Source: Apostichopus japonicus (Eukaryota; Echinodermata; Holothuroidea; Aspidochirotida; Stichopodidae). Taken from it: 64,000 bases of DNA. The stretch is from the NCBI RefSeq assembly GCF_037975245.1, contig NC_092563.1, positions 9,353,501 through 9,417,500 of the forward strand, read 5' to 3'. The translations under genes were made by a program, and so were the position numbers. Under the pieces are notes generated by a model. That model saw nothing but the letters and a program-made list of their open reading frames with translations. It searched no databases and was not told the origin of the DNA. Of the stretch, positions 47,668 through 59,284 are shown piece by piece. The stretch's first letter is position 1. Each line of letters begins with the position of its first letter.

Positions 47668-50653
47668 ATGGCAGAAACATTGAGAACGTGTTTGGCAGGT
47701 AAAGGATATGCAGAAGAAGTAATATCATTGCTCGAAGGTAATATTAAAAAAGGCCGTTTTAATCGATTCATACTCATACGCAGTCATAGCGTTAACATGA
47801 ACAATGCTATGCCTAGTACAGTAGTAGTACAGTTGGCTATAGCCTAGTATAGTTATACTATGGCCCGGTATACACTGTACTGTCAGACTGTCGTACATGT
47901 ACGTCTATTGTGTCACTGGTTACGAGTAATTTAGTGTTGGCCTAGGCCTAGTGATATTTTACTAATTATTACTAAATTAGGCAAGCCTATTCAGAGTGTG
48001 CCAACTGAAATTAATAGGTACCGGTTAAAACGAAAAAAAAAAGGCTTAGCCTAACGTTAGGCCCCTAACGTTAGTCCTTAATAAATGATTTTTTTTTTTT
48101 TGAAGAAAATTTATTCCTACCCTGCAGGCTGCGCATACAAGTTTACTTAGCCTAAGTGAAAAGGCATTGGCTATTTACCCGGCCGTTAGGCACTGGTGCT
48201 ATAGGGCTCTGTTCAGTATGGTTTCTACTTGGTCACTTCGTGGGGTCACTTATCATTACAGTCAATGGAGAAATACTAGATTTTTCACTTCTTTAATTGT
48301 AATTTAAAAGAAAAGTACTGAAAATGCTTTCTTTTTCTTTGAATATGTTTCAGATAAATGCCTAACACATCTATTAGTAGCAAACAAAAATAATAACACA
48401 TTTCCATACCCATCTAAAATAGGAGTGTTGGACATTATTGGCTAATTCAAGCCAGTGGGGCGTGGGTAATCAAATCGTCCATGACAGGCCGCTGGCCCTT
48501 TTACGGGTTAGCTCAGTTGGTAGAGCACCAGACTGAGATGCTGAAGGTCGCAGGTTTGAATCCTGTGCCAGCGATTTTTCAGTAGCTTTATTGCAGGTAG
48601 ATGTGCTTTGCAGCCAGTTAAGTATGTTATCTGTAGGCTAGCTTCGCATTTTTCCATTGTAAAGGGCATTGAGACCGGTTTACGTATAATGCGCTATATC
48701 AAGCATTTCTAATAATCATAACCTTCTTTTCAGTCAAAAGATAACTGAAGAAGCAAAATTCAGATTTGATGTAGTAAGTTTCATAATTGTGATACTAGAA
48801 AAATCTCCTAGCATTCTGATTTGCAGTAATAAAATGTTTACATTTCTTTCAGATAAATGAGGAGTTTCGATTAATGTTTGCCGAATCCAGGGATAACTTC
48901 ATCACAAAGTGGGATGGATATAGAGAACGCATCATAGAAGTGAGAAAGAAAACCTCACCAGCTATCGCAAATATGATTGATGCTTTTGAGGAAACTGATA
49001 GTAGTAAGTTAAATTAGTATATAGCTATCATATTTCAAAGTTTTCTTTGTATGCCTTTTTCTAGCTAACCAATCAATAACGTTTTGGGCATTACCCCTTG
49101 GTAAGAGGCTGGAAAGTTCTAAATTTTATTCTTTTTCTCAATTTGGGCAAATTGTGGCCGCTTGATAGATAAAGGTTTAAAATTAAGACCGAAAACTTAA
49201 TTGTTCTTATTTTTTCTTATTACCATATAGGCAATAATAAACATCATAGTTAAATTTTCTGTGAATATTCTTTGAAATCAAGCACTTAAAGTACTATAAA
49301 CATTTTTTCCTGTTTACGATTAGAAATATGACACAATTTAATTTGAGCAGATTGTCATCCAAAATTCAATGAACTATAACTTTAAAAAATCAATATATCA
49401 ATAACTTTATAGTTTGTGAAAATACAGAATTATTTATTTGGATGTATAACTTATCTGGATTATATTCAAAAAGTTTATTTATGGAATGTGCCATTTGTTC
49501 ACATTTACTTGTTCTATGATTTATTGCATTTAATTAGCCACATACTATGCCTTGGAGGTTATGTTTAAAACTTCAAACTCAATTTTCTTTTCAGAGGATA
49601 TGTGTGCTTTATATACATTTATATATATACTGCACAGGTCAGTGACTATGTTAAAGCAGAAGCAGCAGTCCACTAGCAGAGCAGGGGCACTGTTGTACTT
49701 CCTTCAGAACAAACCTGTGAGTATTTTATGACAATATACTGTTTATTCCCTTGCTCAATGCTATATAAACACCCCTGCGTTTAGTGGAAAAGTTTTGGTT
49801 TTACAAAATTTGCTTGGCTAAACAAAAATTGGCTTGTTATGTGGAAAAAAGTTTGTCTGGTGTATATTAAGGTTAGCATCATATCCACTGGGTCTTATGG
49901 CTCTTTTCCATTGGTGCTACTGAATGGTATAGGCACTGGCTCTATAATCATCATGGCTCAATGGAAGTGACTTGTATAGAGTAGGAAAAAACACTTATTA
50001 TGGCAATGTAAAGCAGGAATAATTTATTCAGCACTGTCTGATTGGCAGCAATACTGACAAGAATGTGGAGCAAGGCGGAAAACCGGCAAAAAGGGAATTT
50101 AATAGGGGTGTTTGGGGGAGAATGCCCATTGTGGTCACAATTGTAGTAAAGTGACATAATATTTTTAAATGTAAAGCCAGCCAATATATATGCCATTTTT
50201 AGTAAGGAATAACAAAGATAGAGATGGAAAAACGGTTGACTTATGAACCCTTCAGGTGTCTGAGATGTACAATTATTGATACTGAAGGTACACTCTGCCA
50301 GTCTGTCCAGGGTTTGTAATAACCAAATTTTGTAAAGTTGTCTGTCAAAGGTTTGTGAATTTTTAGTGACATTCTAGGGAGATCATGTAAGAAGTTTAGT
50401 TTATGTAAAATTTTATTCTCGTATGAATAAACTGGAAGTCTCATGGAATATTTAGATTGGCAGTTTGCCTAATGTTCAGATGTTAATTTAATAGTATGGA
50501 GTAAAATATACATATTTTTTTGTCATTTCTTTCTAGCTTGACACCAGCATTGATGCTACCGCTGCCGGAATAGATGGAAAGTATGTACAACTGTACATAC
50601 TTTCACTCGGACCTGCCCAAAATCCGTCACAGTTCTTTATTTTTGGCGGATAG
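47668..50653 (+). CDS. SAMD3-like spliced gene inside the TIR element, probably decayed
   Basis: ATG at 47668 has A at -3 and G at +4. Exon 1 is 47668-47737 (MAETLRTCLAGKGYAEEV..., resembling the first helices of a SAM domain), phase 1 end. The later exons chain cleanly: 48734-48773, 48853-49003, 49595-49716 and 50537-50653 (TAG). They encode QKITEEAKFRFDVINEEF, a charged helical stretch with RERIIEVRKKTSPAIANMID, then KDMCALYTFIYILHR, then KYVQLYILSLGPAQNPSQ and FFIFGG-stop. This order matches my memory of the C-terminal half of the SAMD3-like family. Exon 1 (phase 1) does not fit the exon at 48734 (phase 2), so middle exons are missing or lost; a possible remnant starts at 48354 and a SINE occupies the gap. 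After the stop the next frame continues as ADRIPIPAGTSNKWIDYL, which suggests a one-base frameshift near 50640. The family call is from memory. Confidence 0.55.
48354..48445 (+). other. Possible lost exon of the SAMD3-like gene
   Basis: A strong acceptor (pyrimidine-rich tract then gtttcag) precedes 48354. Joined to the phase-1 end of exon 1 it reads D-KCLTHLLVANKNNNTFPYPS and on to a TAA at 48443, about 29 codons. No donor precedes the stop, and a SINE begins some 50 bases later. It could be an exon cut off by the SINE or a decoy. Confidence 0.25.
48490..48718 (+). mobile_element. tRNA-derived SINE
   Basis: A tRNA-like head contains an A box (TAGCTCAGTTGG, 48509-48520) and a B box (GGTTTGAATCC, 48553-48563) at normal spacing. 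The acceptor stem does not pair and the anticodon stem has mismatches. The body ends in a tail resembling GTAAAGGGCATTGAGACC ... ATGCGCTATAT (about 48659-48703). From memory, that tail type recurs in SINEs of many marine invertebrates. It lies in the intron just before the 48734 exon. Ends are approximate; a TAATCA near 48466 and TAATCAT near 48713 may be the target duplication. Confidence 0.65.
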
Positions 50654-50762
50654 AATTCCAATTCCTGCAGGAACAAGTAACAAGTGGATAGATTATTTAA
50701 AGCACATTACACATTTAATGTGCATTATGCTTTGGCACTTCATCAATTCTGTGAATTCTTAG
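50574..50762 (+). pseudogene. Frameshifted continuation of the last SAMD3-like exon
   Basis: In the frame one base off from the terminal exon, codons read through LFLADRIPIPAGTSNKWIDY, then LKHITHLMCIMLWHFINSVNS, and end at a TAG at 50760-50762. Only the part after about 50640 is meaningful; the part upstream is the shadow frame of the real exon. FFIF followed by ADRIPIPAG is what I would expect of the family, where a hydrophobic strand is followed by D-x-x-x-I-P. A single-base insertion in the T-rich run at 50636-50644 would explain it. A sequencing or assembly indel is the alternative. Confidence 0.45.
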
Positions 50763-51195
50763 CTGCCTTTTTATATGGAGTGATTCCTGCTATGTCAGTA
50801 AAGGCACCATTGCGTAGCTTGGCATCTAACATTAAATTAATTTCTCCTAAGTAGCTTTTTAGAGTGGTGTTGCAAGTGTTTATTTGTATGCTGTATTTTC
50901 ATTTTGATGTTGTGTCATGTAAACAATTGTTTTGTTTATTTAAACACCAGTACTATCGGTATTATAACTTAGTTTGGTACAATTCTGAATTGTAATCCAT
51001 CCATTGTCGGGTCAGTCAGTTTCCAAAAATGGTTCAATTATGAGAAACGAGTGTCAGAATGGTGTGGGCTGGTAAGAGATGGGGTTGGGAATAAGCAGCA
51101 GAAATGAAAACCCTGAAGGGTAGGTGGAGAGGTTGGGAGTATAAAAAATGTTGGGGTGACAAGAGGCTGGAGCTTGGAAGAAGGGCTTGGCCAAA

Positions 51196-51345
51196 TGGCC
51201 TTTTCCAGTATTTGTCCATTGTCGGTCACTTTCCAAGTGGCCTTTGCCAGTATCCGTCCATTTTCGGTCACTTTCCAAGTCGCCTATGCCAGCATCCGTT
51301 CATTGTTGGTCACTTTCCAAGTGGCCTTTGCCATTATTTTTTCTT
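51196..51345 (+). repeat. 42-bp minisatellite, copy block 1
   Basis: Three to four units of about 42 bases carry GGTCACTTTCCAAGTGGCCT followed by a CCAGTATCCGTCCATT-like segment. The unit length is divisible by three, so several frames stay open without being genes. Together with the next about 200 bases it forms one arm of a direct duplication whose second arm starts near 51637. Confidence 0.7.
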
Positions 51346-51636
51346 GAAGTACAATTTAGTTTAATATTTTAAATTTCGTTATACCAATATCTGTATAATA
51401 AAGAACTTGCCCTGTCATAATTGGTTCGGGTTATTATTATATTTGCTACAACTGCTGCACATATGTTTCACTTAAAAGTATGAATTTAAATTAAAACATA
51501 ACAATTAATGTTTCAAGCCTTACATTTTTAGGACACTATATAAAAATATTCCAGTTGTTAATATACATTATTTTTTATTTAGGAACTTGCCTTCTCTGTA
51601 CATAAGTTGAGTGTAATCTGTTATCCGTCAATTGTA

Positions 51637-52030
51637 ATCCGTTCATTGTCGGTCACTTTCCAAGTGGCCTTTTCCAGTATTCGTCCAGTGTCGGTCACTT
51701 TCCAATTGGCCTATGCCAGTATCCGTCCATTGTCGGTCACTTTCCAAGTGGCCTATGCCAGCATCCGTTCATTGTTGGTCACTTTCCAAGTGGCCTTTGC
51801 CATTATTTTTTCTTGAAGTACAATTTTAGTTTTACATTTTAATATTCTTTATATCGATATCTGTATGATAAACGAACTTGCCCTGTCATAATTGGTTCTG
51901 GTTATTATTATATTTGCAGCAACTGCTGCACATGGGTTCCACTTAAAGGTATGAATCTAAATAAAAACTAAATTAAAACTAAATAAAACTATAAAAATAA
52001 ATGTTTCAATCCTTAAATTTTTAGGACACA
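51637..52030 (+). repeat. Second arm of a tandem duplication containing the 42-bp minisatellite
   Basis: Four 42-base units (51645-51815) are followed by a segment matching 51331-51545 with scattered differences. Shared landmarks include CCATTATTTTTTCTTGAAGT (51331 and 51800), AACTTGCCCTGTCATAATTG and TTTTTAGGACAC. The offset is about 469 bases. Confidence 0.7.
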
Positions 52031-52922
52031 AAATAAATTAGTTATGGTCAAATTAGAAATTTCTGGTAAACTTGACCACATTTATAGAGTTTGCATGTCA
52101 AATCGTCGGCACCGGAATTGCAACTTTAATTTTTGGAATATTTCATAACTAAAACTTTACATTTAATTTATTTTTGTAGTTTAGGTAAATAACCATTATT
52201 TAGACCTAAGATATCATAAATAAAACCCAAGCAAACAAAGTTAGCTTTTGTACTATTTTTTGTTTATATTTCTTTAATGTATCCAAGAAAATAAATAAAG
52301 ACAGTTTTAATACAGTTTTTAAACTTTTAACAGGTTTTTTGTTTTCTTATTTCCATAGTTAATGGAATGTTCCCATGAATTATTGTTTCATTGTATATTG
52401 TAAAGCAAAATCTAAGTTAAAAACATGTAACTATCAACCTGCTTTTTTAACCAGTTGTTTCTAAAATTATACTCCATTTAGGAATTTTTACAATTTTACG
52501 GGGAAATTTCCTTTAACCTGCCTGGAGGGCGACTGTAATCGTCCCAGTTTAGTGCCTTTGGGCAGTTTTTTGACTGGCATATTGGACTATTAATCCCTGA
52601 ATTAAAAGTATAAAATGACGATATTCTGTCTAGCCACTTTTTTTTTAAAGTCTAATTGAATAAAATAATTTAAACCTTATAGGCTGGATTCTAATCTAAT
52701 TTGGCTTAATTTCAGTCTAAGAAAGGGTAAATTCCAGTCCTGTTACACTGAAATCATTAAGTCTAGCTAGACTAAAAATCAGTCGTTTTACAGACTGAAA
52801 ATTTTCAGTCCTTCCTTAGACTGAATTTCAGTCTGAAGGAACTGGTCCCTCAGTTCGTCCGCTCTTAGACTGAAATTTCAGTCTATTAGACTGAAATTTC
52901 AGTCTATAAATTTAAGAGAGTA

Positions 52923-54294
52923 GATACTTAGCGTCTTAGCGATTATGCTAACGAATATCAATTCAACTGGGAGAAATAGTCGGGAGTTAATCCGTAGCTT
53001 TACATGTATATACGTGTATTTCGCAACTATATCTTGCCCGCTTGGTTGAAGGCGTGTTGACAGTATCGTGCGTCCGCCCCTGAAGTTTATCTATATCCAA
53101 CTTCTACCAATACATATAGTACCATCAACAAGCCTATACAGACATCAATATAAAATTTTCACAAACTCCGCTTGTTTCATATTTAGACTAATTCATAATA
53201 CGAGCGACCAATCGTACTATGTCGTTTGAAATCATCATAGAACAACCACTATCCCGTCGACACGTAAATTTCAACATAAGAATAAATGACTTGTATTAGT
53301 ATTCTCATGTCAATTTGGCCCTTATAATAACCAACTATAAAGTTAGAAGAGGACGCAGGGTATTGTGTAGTAAGTGCAAGCTGCTTACGGTACTGTTGAA
53401 ACACGGAAACAAAATGGTGTCCTTGGCGACAACAATTTCGCGACATAGAGAATCACTTTCGTTGGATGGATATCCTTCTCACCTACTATATGTCCTTGGT
53501 TAAGTCCTTTTGGCTACGATTATGTGTAGTGTCTGTTCAATTTCTAAGGGACTCATGATACAACATTTGACGGTTATCATTCAGTACCAGTCTCAATGTA
53601 AGGGGACTGGGGTTGAGGGTGGACCGGTTAAGTAGTTTGGTTGTCGGGCCGAGGCCCTATCTTATAAGGGACCTTCTTAAACAGTATCCCTGGTCAAAGT
53701 TCAGGTTACAAACTGTCGAATACATTTTATACAGCATTTTCAAACCTGTAAGCTGTATTGGTGGCGACATTTCACTATTGTTAGAACTCCACCTCGCGTT
53801 TGTGACAAAATATCGTAGTCGTGTAGCAATTGCAGCCGTTTTCTTAGTCACTATATAATTTATGATATGGATGAATGGCACGATATAGTCATACCATCAA
53901 AGTAGTTGTGTTCCTATATTACAATCTATGTAAATCTCCTTTGCTGTGAGATATTATTAACTGCACGGCTAAGTCTCTAGACTGTGATTATGCGGGCTAA
54001 ATCTCTATACTTAACGGCAGTTTCAAAGTTGCCACATTTAAGTTAACTCTGTATAGTACCTTACCTTGTGCCATTTACTCTACCATCAAATGTTGCACCA
54101 GATAAAAGTGATAAGTTACTTTATCTACCAAAACTCGCATCAGTAACGATGAAATTAAACAATAACTGCATCGCTTTGCCAATGAACTAATAACACTTTA
54201 CATTGTGGAACGCACAATTTTTTTCGGTACTGCACTGTAGGTACATATAATAAGCTCGCTCATTTAGAACATCTTCATGATTCTAGGCATACAT

Positions 54295-54340
<46 letters not shown>

Positions 54341-55200
54341 CTTGAAGTGAAAGATGTCAGTTTACGTGTATACATATGTAGCTTCAATGTAATGCGGGGC
54401 TTCCATTCTCATTCATATAACATCGGGATTATTCATTTGAATCACAATTTGACTCACCATATTGAGTCAGATATGACGTCACGCAAAATGAGAAAGTTAA
54501 GAATAAATCCTCCCTTATTATTTTCCGAGATACACGGCTCACTATGTGCAAATACTACCACCGTTTGTATTTGTCCCACTCGACCTGACCCGGAATCACG
54601 ACAAGAGCATACACAGTTCAAATCACGAAACGGCTGTTTAATCGACTCTACACGAATCATTTTGCCTATATTTTCTTTCTTTAACGTATTTAACTCCCCT
54701 CCACTCCTGGTCGTGTTAGTACCTATGAAACGAAATATTTATTATGCAAATTATCAATTTGACCAGTATTGCAAAGTGTTTGATTTCGTTTATACAATGT
54801 TTAATTTAGTTCTCATAAACCCTACGCGAACTAATTAGCAGAGCTAGGCGTGTGTGGCTGTTTTTTCTACTTTATGCGCAATTTTGAAAGAACAAAAGAT
54901 GTAACGGTTGCGATGATCTTCCATTTTCATTAAATATTCATAACTTAACCAAAGTGTCTTGATATGATCGACACTAACTAAGAACATTATATTTTGGGTA
55001 ATCGAAAATCCTTACATCTGCGATTTGCCTTCTCTTCCGATGTTATAATTGTTGATTTTCTGACCAGATCATGTACCGTTCGCACATATCCGGGGAACCC
55101 TCGATCCAACTTAGCAGACATGAATGATTACACCCATATCGCTGCTGGTATGGGAGTTAGAGATCCTTTTAGTTCTCATTGAAGACATGTTTCATACAAC
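52923..55200. other. No gene confirmed
   Basis: Right flank of the TIR element. A 163-codon frame at 54347-54838 is long for AT-rich DNA but shows no recognisable domain and no splice support, so I do not call it. Confidence 0.4.
54301..54339. repeat. (TA)n microsatellite
   Basis: About 18 TA units preceded by CATACACACATA. Confidence 0.85.
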
Positions 55201-55206
55201 TCTTTC

Positions 55207-55328
55207 ATCATGACCGTCATCGTCGTCATCGTCATCGTCGCCATCGTCATCGTTGTCATCGTCATCGTCGCGTCATCGTCGTCGTCATCGTCGCGTCATC
55301 GTCGTCGTCGTCATCGTCGTCGTCATCT

Positions 55329-55363
<35 letters not shown>

Positions 55364-55422
55364 ATCGTCTTCATCGTCGTCGTCATCGTCATCGTCATCA
55401 TCATCATCATTTTCATCATCAT
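55207..55422. repeat. (CGTCAT)/(CGTCGT)n low-complexity block
   Basis: Trinucleotide-based repeats of CAT, CGT and CGTCAT run for about 215 bases and end in CATCATCAT. Ser-, His/Arg- and Val/Ile-rich frames through it are not genes. Confidence 0.9.
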
Positions 55423-56199
55423 CATGCCCTTATAATCATTACAATATTTAATTTTTCGCAGTTACCGTATAACATTAATTAATCGCGTACGCTACTGCAT
55501 CTCATTTGCTCCTATATATCTCTGTAAGGTTTGTCCTACGTCATTCAGTTATTTATGGATACACATTACCTTAGATATCAATCGCTACCAACAGATTGAA
55601 ATCTCTATAAACACATACTATCTGAACAATTAATGGACATACAAATGCACAAATCGTACACTCGTAAACCATCCGCCAACGTCAACACTGTTGGAAAATA
55701 TAGTAACGAAATCCGACGTCAGAGCTGATCAAGTAACATTTTAGGTAGATATGTGGGTACATGATTTACCACCGAATTATAATATTAAAAATCATTGACT
55801 GACTTTAATAGACTACGAAGCGTTGATACAATTAATGACAACGTAAGAAGATCACGTATTTACGGTATATGTACAACGTTTAAAAAGTATGAAAAAAATG
55901 CTGTAATGTTATTATCAATTCAGATTTAAAATGAAGTTATCTCACACAACAAATGTATTGAATATGGGGCAAATTGGCTAGGTGTCCGTAGTATTTGAAG
56001 CATGTTTACCTTATCAACTCAAAGGGGATATTCCGATAACTGTAATTGATTGCTTATAAAATTGCAGAAATTCCTAAATTACAACTTTACGTCAAAACCA
56101 CACCCCATACTATCTTCTATCGCGAATTTATTAACTGGTTTTATAGGAACAGTTGGTGTTAATGTAACAGTTAACAGCAGAACGAATGATATCATCTGG

Positions 56200-56511
56200 C
56201 ACCCGATACACACAGAGAACACAGTTACTACTGTAACTATTAAAGTGTTGTACCAAAGTAAAAACTGGATCGTGCTATAAATCGGTAGCATGTGCTATTA
56301 GGATTACAGTATGAACTGAAGATATGTGTAATTCAAACAAATCCAGTTGTTGGGATCTGTGGGAATTACATATATCCTCAGTTCTTATTGTAATCCTCGT
56401 AGCACATGCTACCGATTTATCAGATTTGTCAGCAAAATCCAGTTTTTTTCCCCTGTTCTACAAAGTTGTAAGATTTAGCGTAGTTACTGTATTCTCTGTG
56501 TGAATCTGGGT
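56200..56511. mobile_element. Hairpin MITE, CACCCGATAC family, copy 2
   Basis: It starts CACCCGATACACACAGAGAA and folds back on itself around the centre near 56345-56360, ending CTCTGTGTGAATCTGGGTA. Sequence closely follows copy 3, for example ATCGGTAGCATGTGCTATTA and its inverse. The right end has drifted and I cannot define the target duplication. Confidence 0.7.
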
Positions 56512-56760
56512 AATTCAGCTGAAAATGTCTTCATTTTCCGTAATAAAGTTTCAATAATTTATCCACAGAGGATACAAGTTTGCATGAATGCAAATATATC
56601 TCAAGTCACGAGCTTCTTCTTGGTGTAATTGGCAGCAACCTTAGGCTTTCAACGACTGCAATTTATGGGCAAAATTTAAGCTTCGTCAAAACTAGTTAAG
56701 AAACATATTTCAGAACGTTTGATTTGTATATGCAAGTTACACCGAAATGACCTATTCTTG

Positions 56761-57031
56761 CACCCGATACACACAGAGAACACAGTTACTACTGTAAATC
56801 TTACATTTTTGTACCACAGTAAAAACTGGATCGTGCTATAAATCGGTAGCATGTGCTATTAGGCTTACAGTAAGAACTGAGGATATTTGTAATTCCAACA
56901 GATCCCAAACAACTGGAAACTCAATAGCACATGCTACCGATTTATCAGATTTGTCAGCACGATCCAGTATTTATTGTGGTACAAAACTTTAGATTTACAG
57001 TAGTTACTGTAATATCTGTGTGAATCGGCTG
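56761..57031. mobile_element. Hairpin MITE, CACCCGATAC family, copy 3
   Basis: It starts CACCCGATACACACAGAGAA and ends CTGTGTGAATCGGCTG, flanked by a perfect 7-base duplication ATTCTTG (56754-56760 and 57032-57038). Most of its length is an imperfect palindrome, including a GTAGCATGTGCTAT arm and its inverse. Confidence 0.8.
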
Positions 57032-58532
57032 ATTCTTGATATGTACGTGATGCATAATATGTAGGCCTCCTTGACCTGAAGGGAGGAAGAACATCATGTC
57101 AAAGAAGTATCGGTTAAACCAAAAATTTCTATTAACAAATTGGTCGGTTGGTTTTGAACTTTCTGTTTAAAGCCCCAAGGCATGAGGAAAATTGATTCAG
57201 GCAAAGTCTGGACATCCCATGTATCGCCTATTTTTTACCTCAATAGAGAAAATGCTCCGAGAAAAAAGTTAATAAGTAAGATACATCTCAGTCAGATGGA
57301 CATGAGGTGATAGCTGGGAGAATATATCTTCAATTCTAATCGGTACCGTAATGAAAACCTTGTATACGGCAAAAGTGATTTTTTGGAATCAAAGTGAACA
57401 TAGGGCCTATTAACCTTCTTTTGCTAAAGTGCAAATGACGTGTTTAAAACTGTCTTACTTATATATTAATTGTTTGCGTTTGGAAGAAACGACCATTATG
57501 ATATGAATCATATTAAACAAAATTATTCACATTTCATATCATTCGAAATGCTTATAGAAAAACTAATGCAATATTGTGATAGATAAAATTGCATACCTTT
57601 ATACAATATTCACAATTTCATCTACGCACAATGTTTCAATTTTTGTCAGATGAATATGAATCAGAGTCTATACTACAGAGCATAAATCATAAATTAATAT
57701 TTTATAAATGTTTGTCTTGCTTTCGTTGCCTTATTTTCGCCAATGCCCATGTGTAACATGTTTTCAGGGTCATTAATATTCTGTGAATACGTGCAAGTGG
57801 ATTTATTAAGGGGAGGGGGTGGGTATAATGGTGTTGGTGGGGGACTGATGGGGAGGACTGGTGAGGAGCATTAAGTATACACAACAAGAAGAAGAAATTG
57901 AACAGCACGTTTACAGAATTTGGTTCATTATGACGATTTTCTTTAACGCTGGCCGTTTTACTGCATATGCAATGCATGAGAAAAACACTTTCAAAGCAGG
58001 AGAGATCAAAATAGTTATTCACAAAGCATCAAACTGATGCCCTTTTCGTAATTGTATCTATGCTCCTTCCCTAAGAGATAAATATTTAGCTCAAAATAAG
58101 AAAGTCTGTCTTGGCAACGAATAGCCTAATTATTAAAACTTCATTATTTATTAAAGTGATCTGTAGAGTGCAGGGCCTCACTTGTGCCGACAAAAATGGT
58201 AGTCCAAATAATTATTTACTTATGCCCTCCCATAAATTTGAAGGACCTATAAAACTGATCTACTGTCGGGTGTCTCTTTGTTCAGATTATGAAATCTATG
58301 ACTTTATACCCTTTCTTGTCACGCTTGATCCACATTTTGTGGGGAGGCCTCGCGACCTACTTTCATTCCAAACGTGTTTATCTTGCTGCCATCCGGAACG
58401 CTGGGTCCACCAGTGACGTCACAATTCGTCGGTCATTAAATAACATTCATTATTGATACCGATCAGCTCGTCATCTAGGATAACAACAAAACCTAATGAA
58501 GCGTGGGATCTCTGTTTACCGAGTGCAACTGC

Positions 58533-58615
58533 CAAGTTTAAAGTTACTGCGTGTTTCTTGGGATCGTACGAGATTTCTATATACCCGACAGACCAATGAC
58601 GTATTAAGTGTGTCA
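58533..58615 (-). other. Possible minus-strand exon, GYIEISYDPKKHAVTLNLAV
   Basis: On the minus strand, HWSVGYIEISYDPKKHAVTL and NLAVALG end at a donor-like CTCG|GTAAAC in phase 1, and a weak acceptor (TATAG) lies upstream. Alternating hydrophobic residues suggest beta strands, loosely like the first strands of a C2 domain. The acceptor is poor and nothing nearby completes a domain. Confidence 0.25.
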
Positions 58616-59187
58616 TGCTATAGCTATGCAAAGTTGAGGACGGAATTTTCCTGACGTTTAAAGCTGCATATGGGCTGTTAACGGATAAAGTTACTTTTCA
58701 TTAAATTTTGATTGTTTGTGGAGATTAGTTAGTTTATGATTAAGGAGTGCAGCGTAAGAGGACAAGAAATAAAACCCATTTGTATCTTTTGCCTCGACGA
58801 TGGAAACAGAAATACCAGGATTATTATATAGAATTATTATAGTTCCACATGTGTCATAAAATCATAAGATATTGTCTCCCATTACTTCATTTCGTAACAT
58901 TGCATGGTACATACTATGGGATGAAACTGAAACGGCCTTAATAAAGTATACCACACCATGATTTCCACCTCAGATGTTATTTTCGAAGTATGTGGACCGC
59001 ATTGCCGACCAACAAAATGAGACTATATATAATTCCAGTTTGGATATAAGTGAAGGTCACCACCAGCCTTTGCCCCGCCAAGTATGCTACACATTAAACA
59101 TGAGCGTCGTAGGCGAAGAGGGGTACGTGCATGCCCCTGTAAATCGAAGTGGTACCAAAAGTTGGGCGCTCTCGTTCAAAATAACGT

Positions 59188-59284
59188 TAGCCGGTTCAAT
59201 TTGACGGTTTTACCGGTTAACCGATTAATTCTTCCTGTTTTGCTGTTGTAAACCGGTTAATTTATGTGGACGGTTAACCGGTAA
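59188..59284. promoter_or_regulatory. Cluster of Grainyhead-like sites
   Basis: Four CCGGTT/AACCGG motifs fall within about 100 bases: GCCGGTTC (59190), ACCGGTTAACCG (59212), AACCGGTT (59251-59258, an exact Grainyhead consensus) and CGGTTAACCGGTA (59271-59283). Clustering could mark an enhancer, or be the remains of a small repeat built on GGTTAACC. Confidence 0.3.

Larger units (their letters stand above)
47272..52922. mobile_element. 5.65-kb TIR element carrying a SAMD3-like gene
   Basis: The segment begins TACTCTCTTAAATTT (47272-47286) and ends with its exact inverse AAATTTAAGAGAGTA (52908-52922). Allowing one gap, the inverted match continues inward to about 37 bases with few mismatches, ending in TTCAGTCTAA on both arms. 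Both ends are packed with GACTGAA/TTCAGTC heptamers: six in 47300-47474 and nine in 52711-52907, several paired as AGACTGAAATTTCAGTCT. Repeated subterminal motifs of this kind are typical of transposase-binding ends of DNA transposons. If the outermost TA is a target duplication, the element proper is 47274-52920; I see no longer flanking repeat. No transposase reading frame is visible inside. The cargo is a spliced gene (47668-50653), a SINE and a duplicated minisatellite block. Superfamily is unresolved; TA-target groups fit best. Confidence 0.6.

Noticed and set aside
48500-48573. Functional tRNA gene
   Set aside because: A and B boxes are present, but the acceptor arms do not pair and the anticodon stem is mismatched. 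The downstream tail is that of a SINE.
54347-54838. 163-codon open frame
   Set aside because: No domain-like pattern, no splice sites and AT-rich codon content. It could be chance.
58111-58416. 101-codon frame containing GPIKLIYCRVSLC
   Set aside because: A faint resemblance to a zona pellucida domain strand is not supported by neighbouring cysteines or exons, and the opposite strand has competing exon-like signals.
58974-59204. 76-codon frame with several NxS/T sequons after an acceptor-like CCTCAG
   Set aside because: No downstream donor and it runs straight into the CCGGTT-rich segment; no family resemblance.
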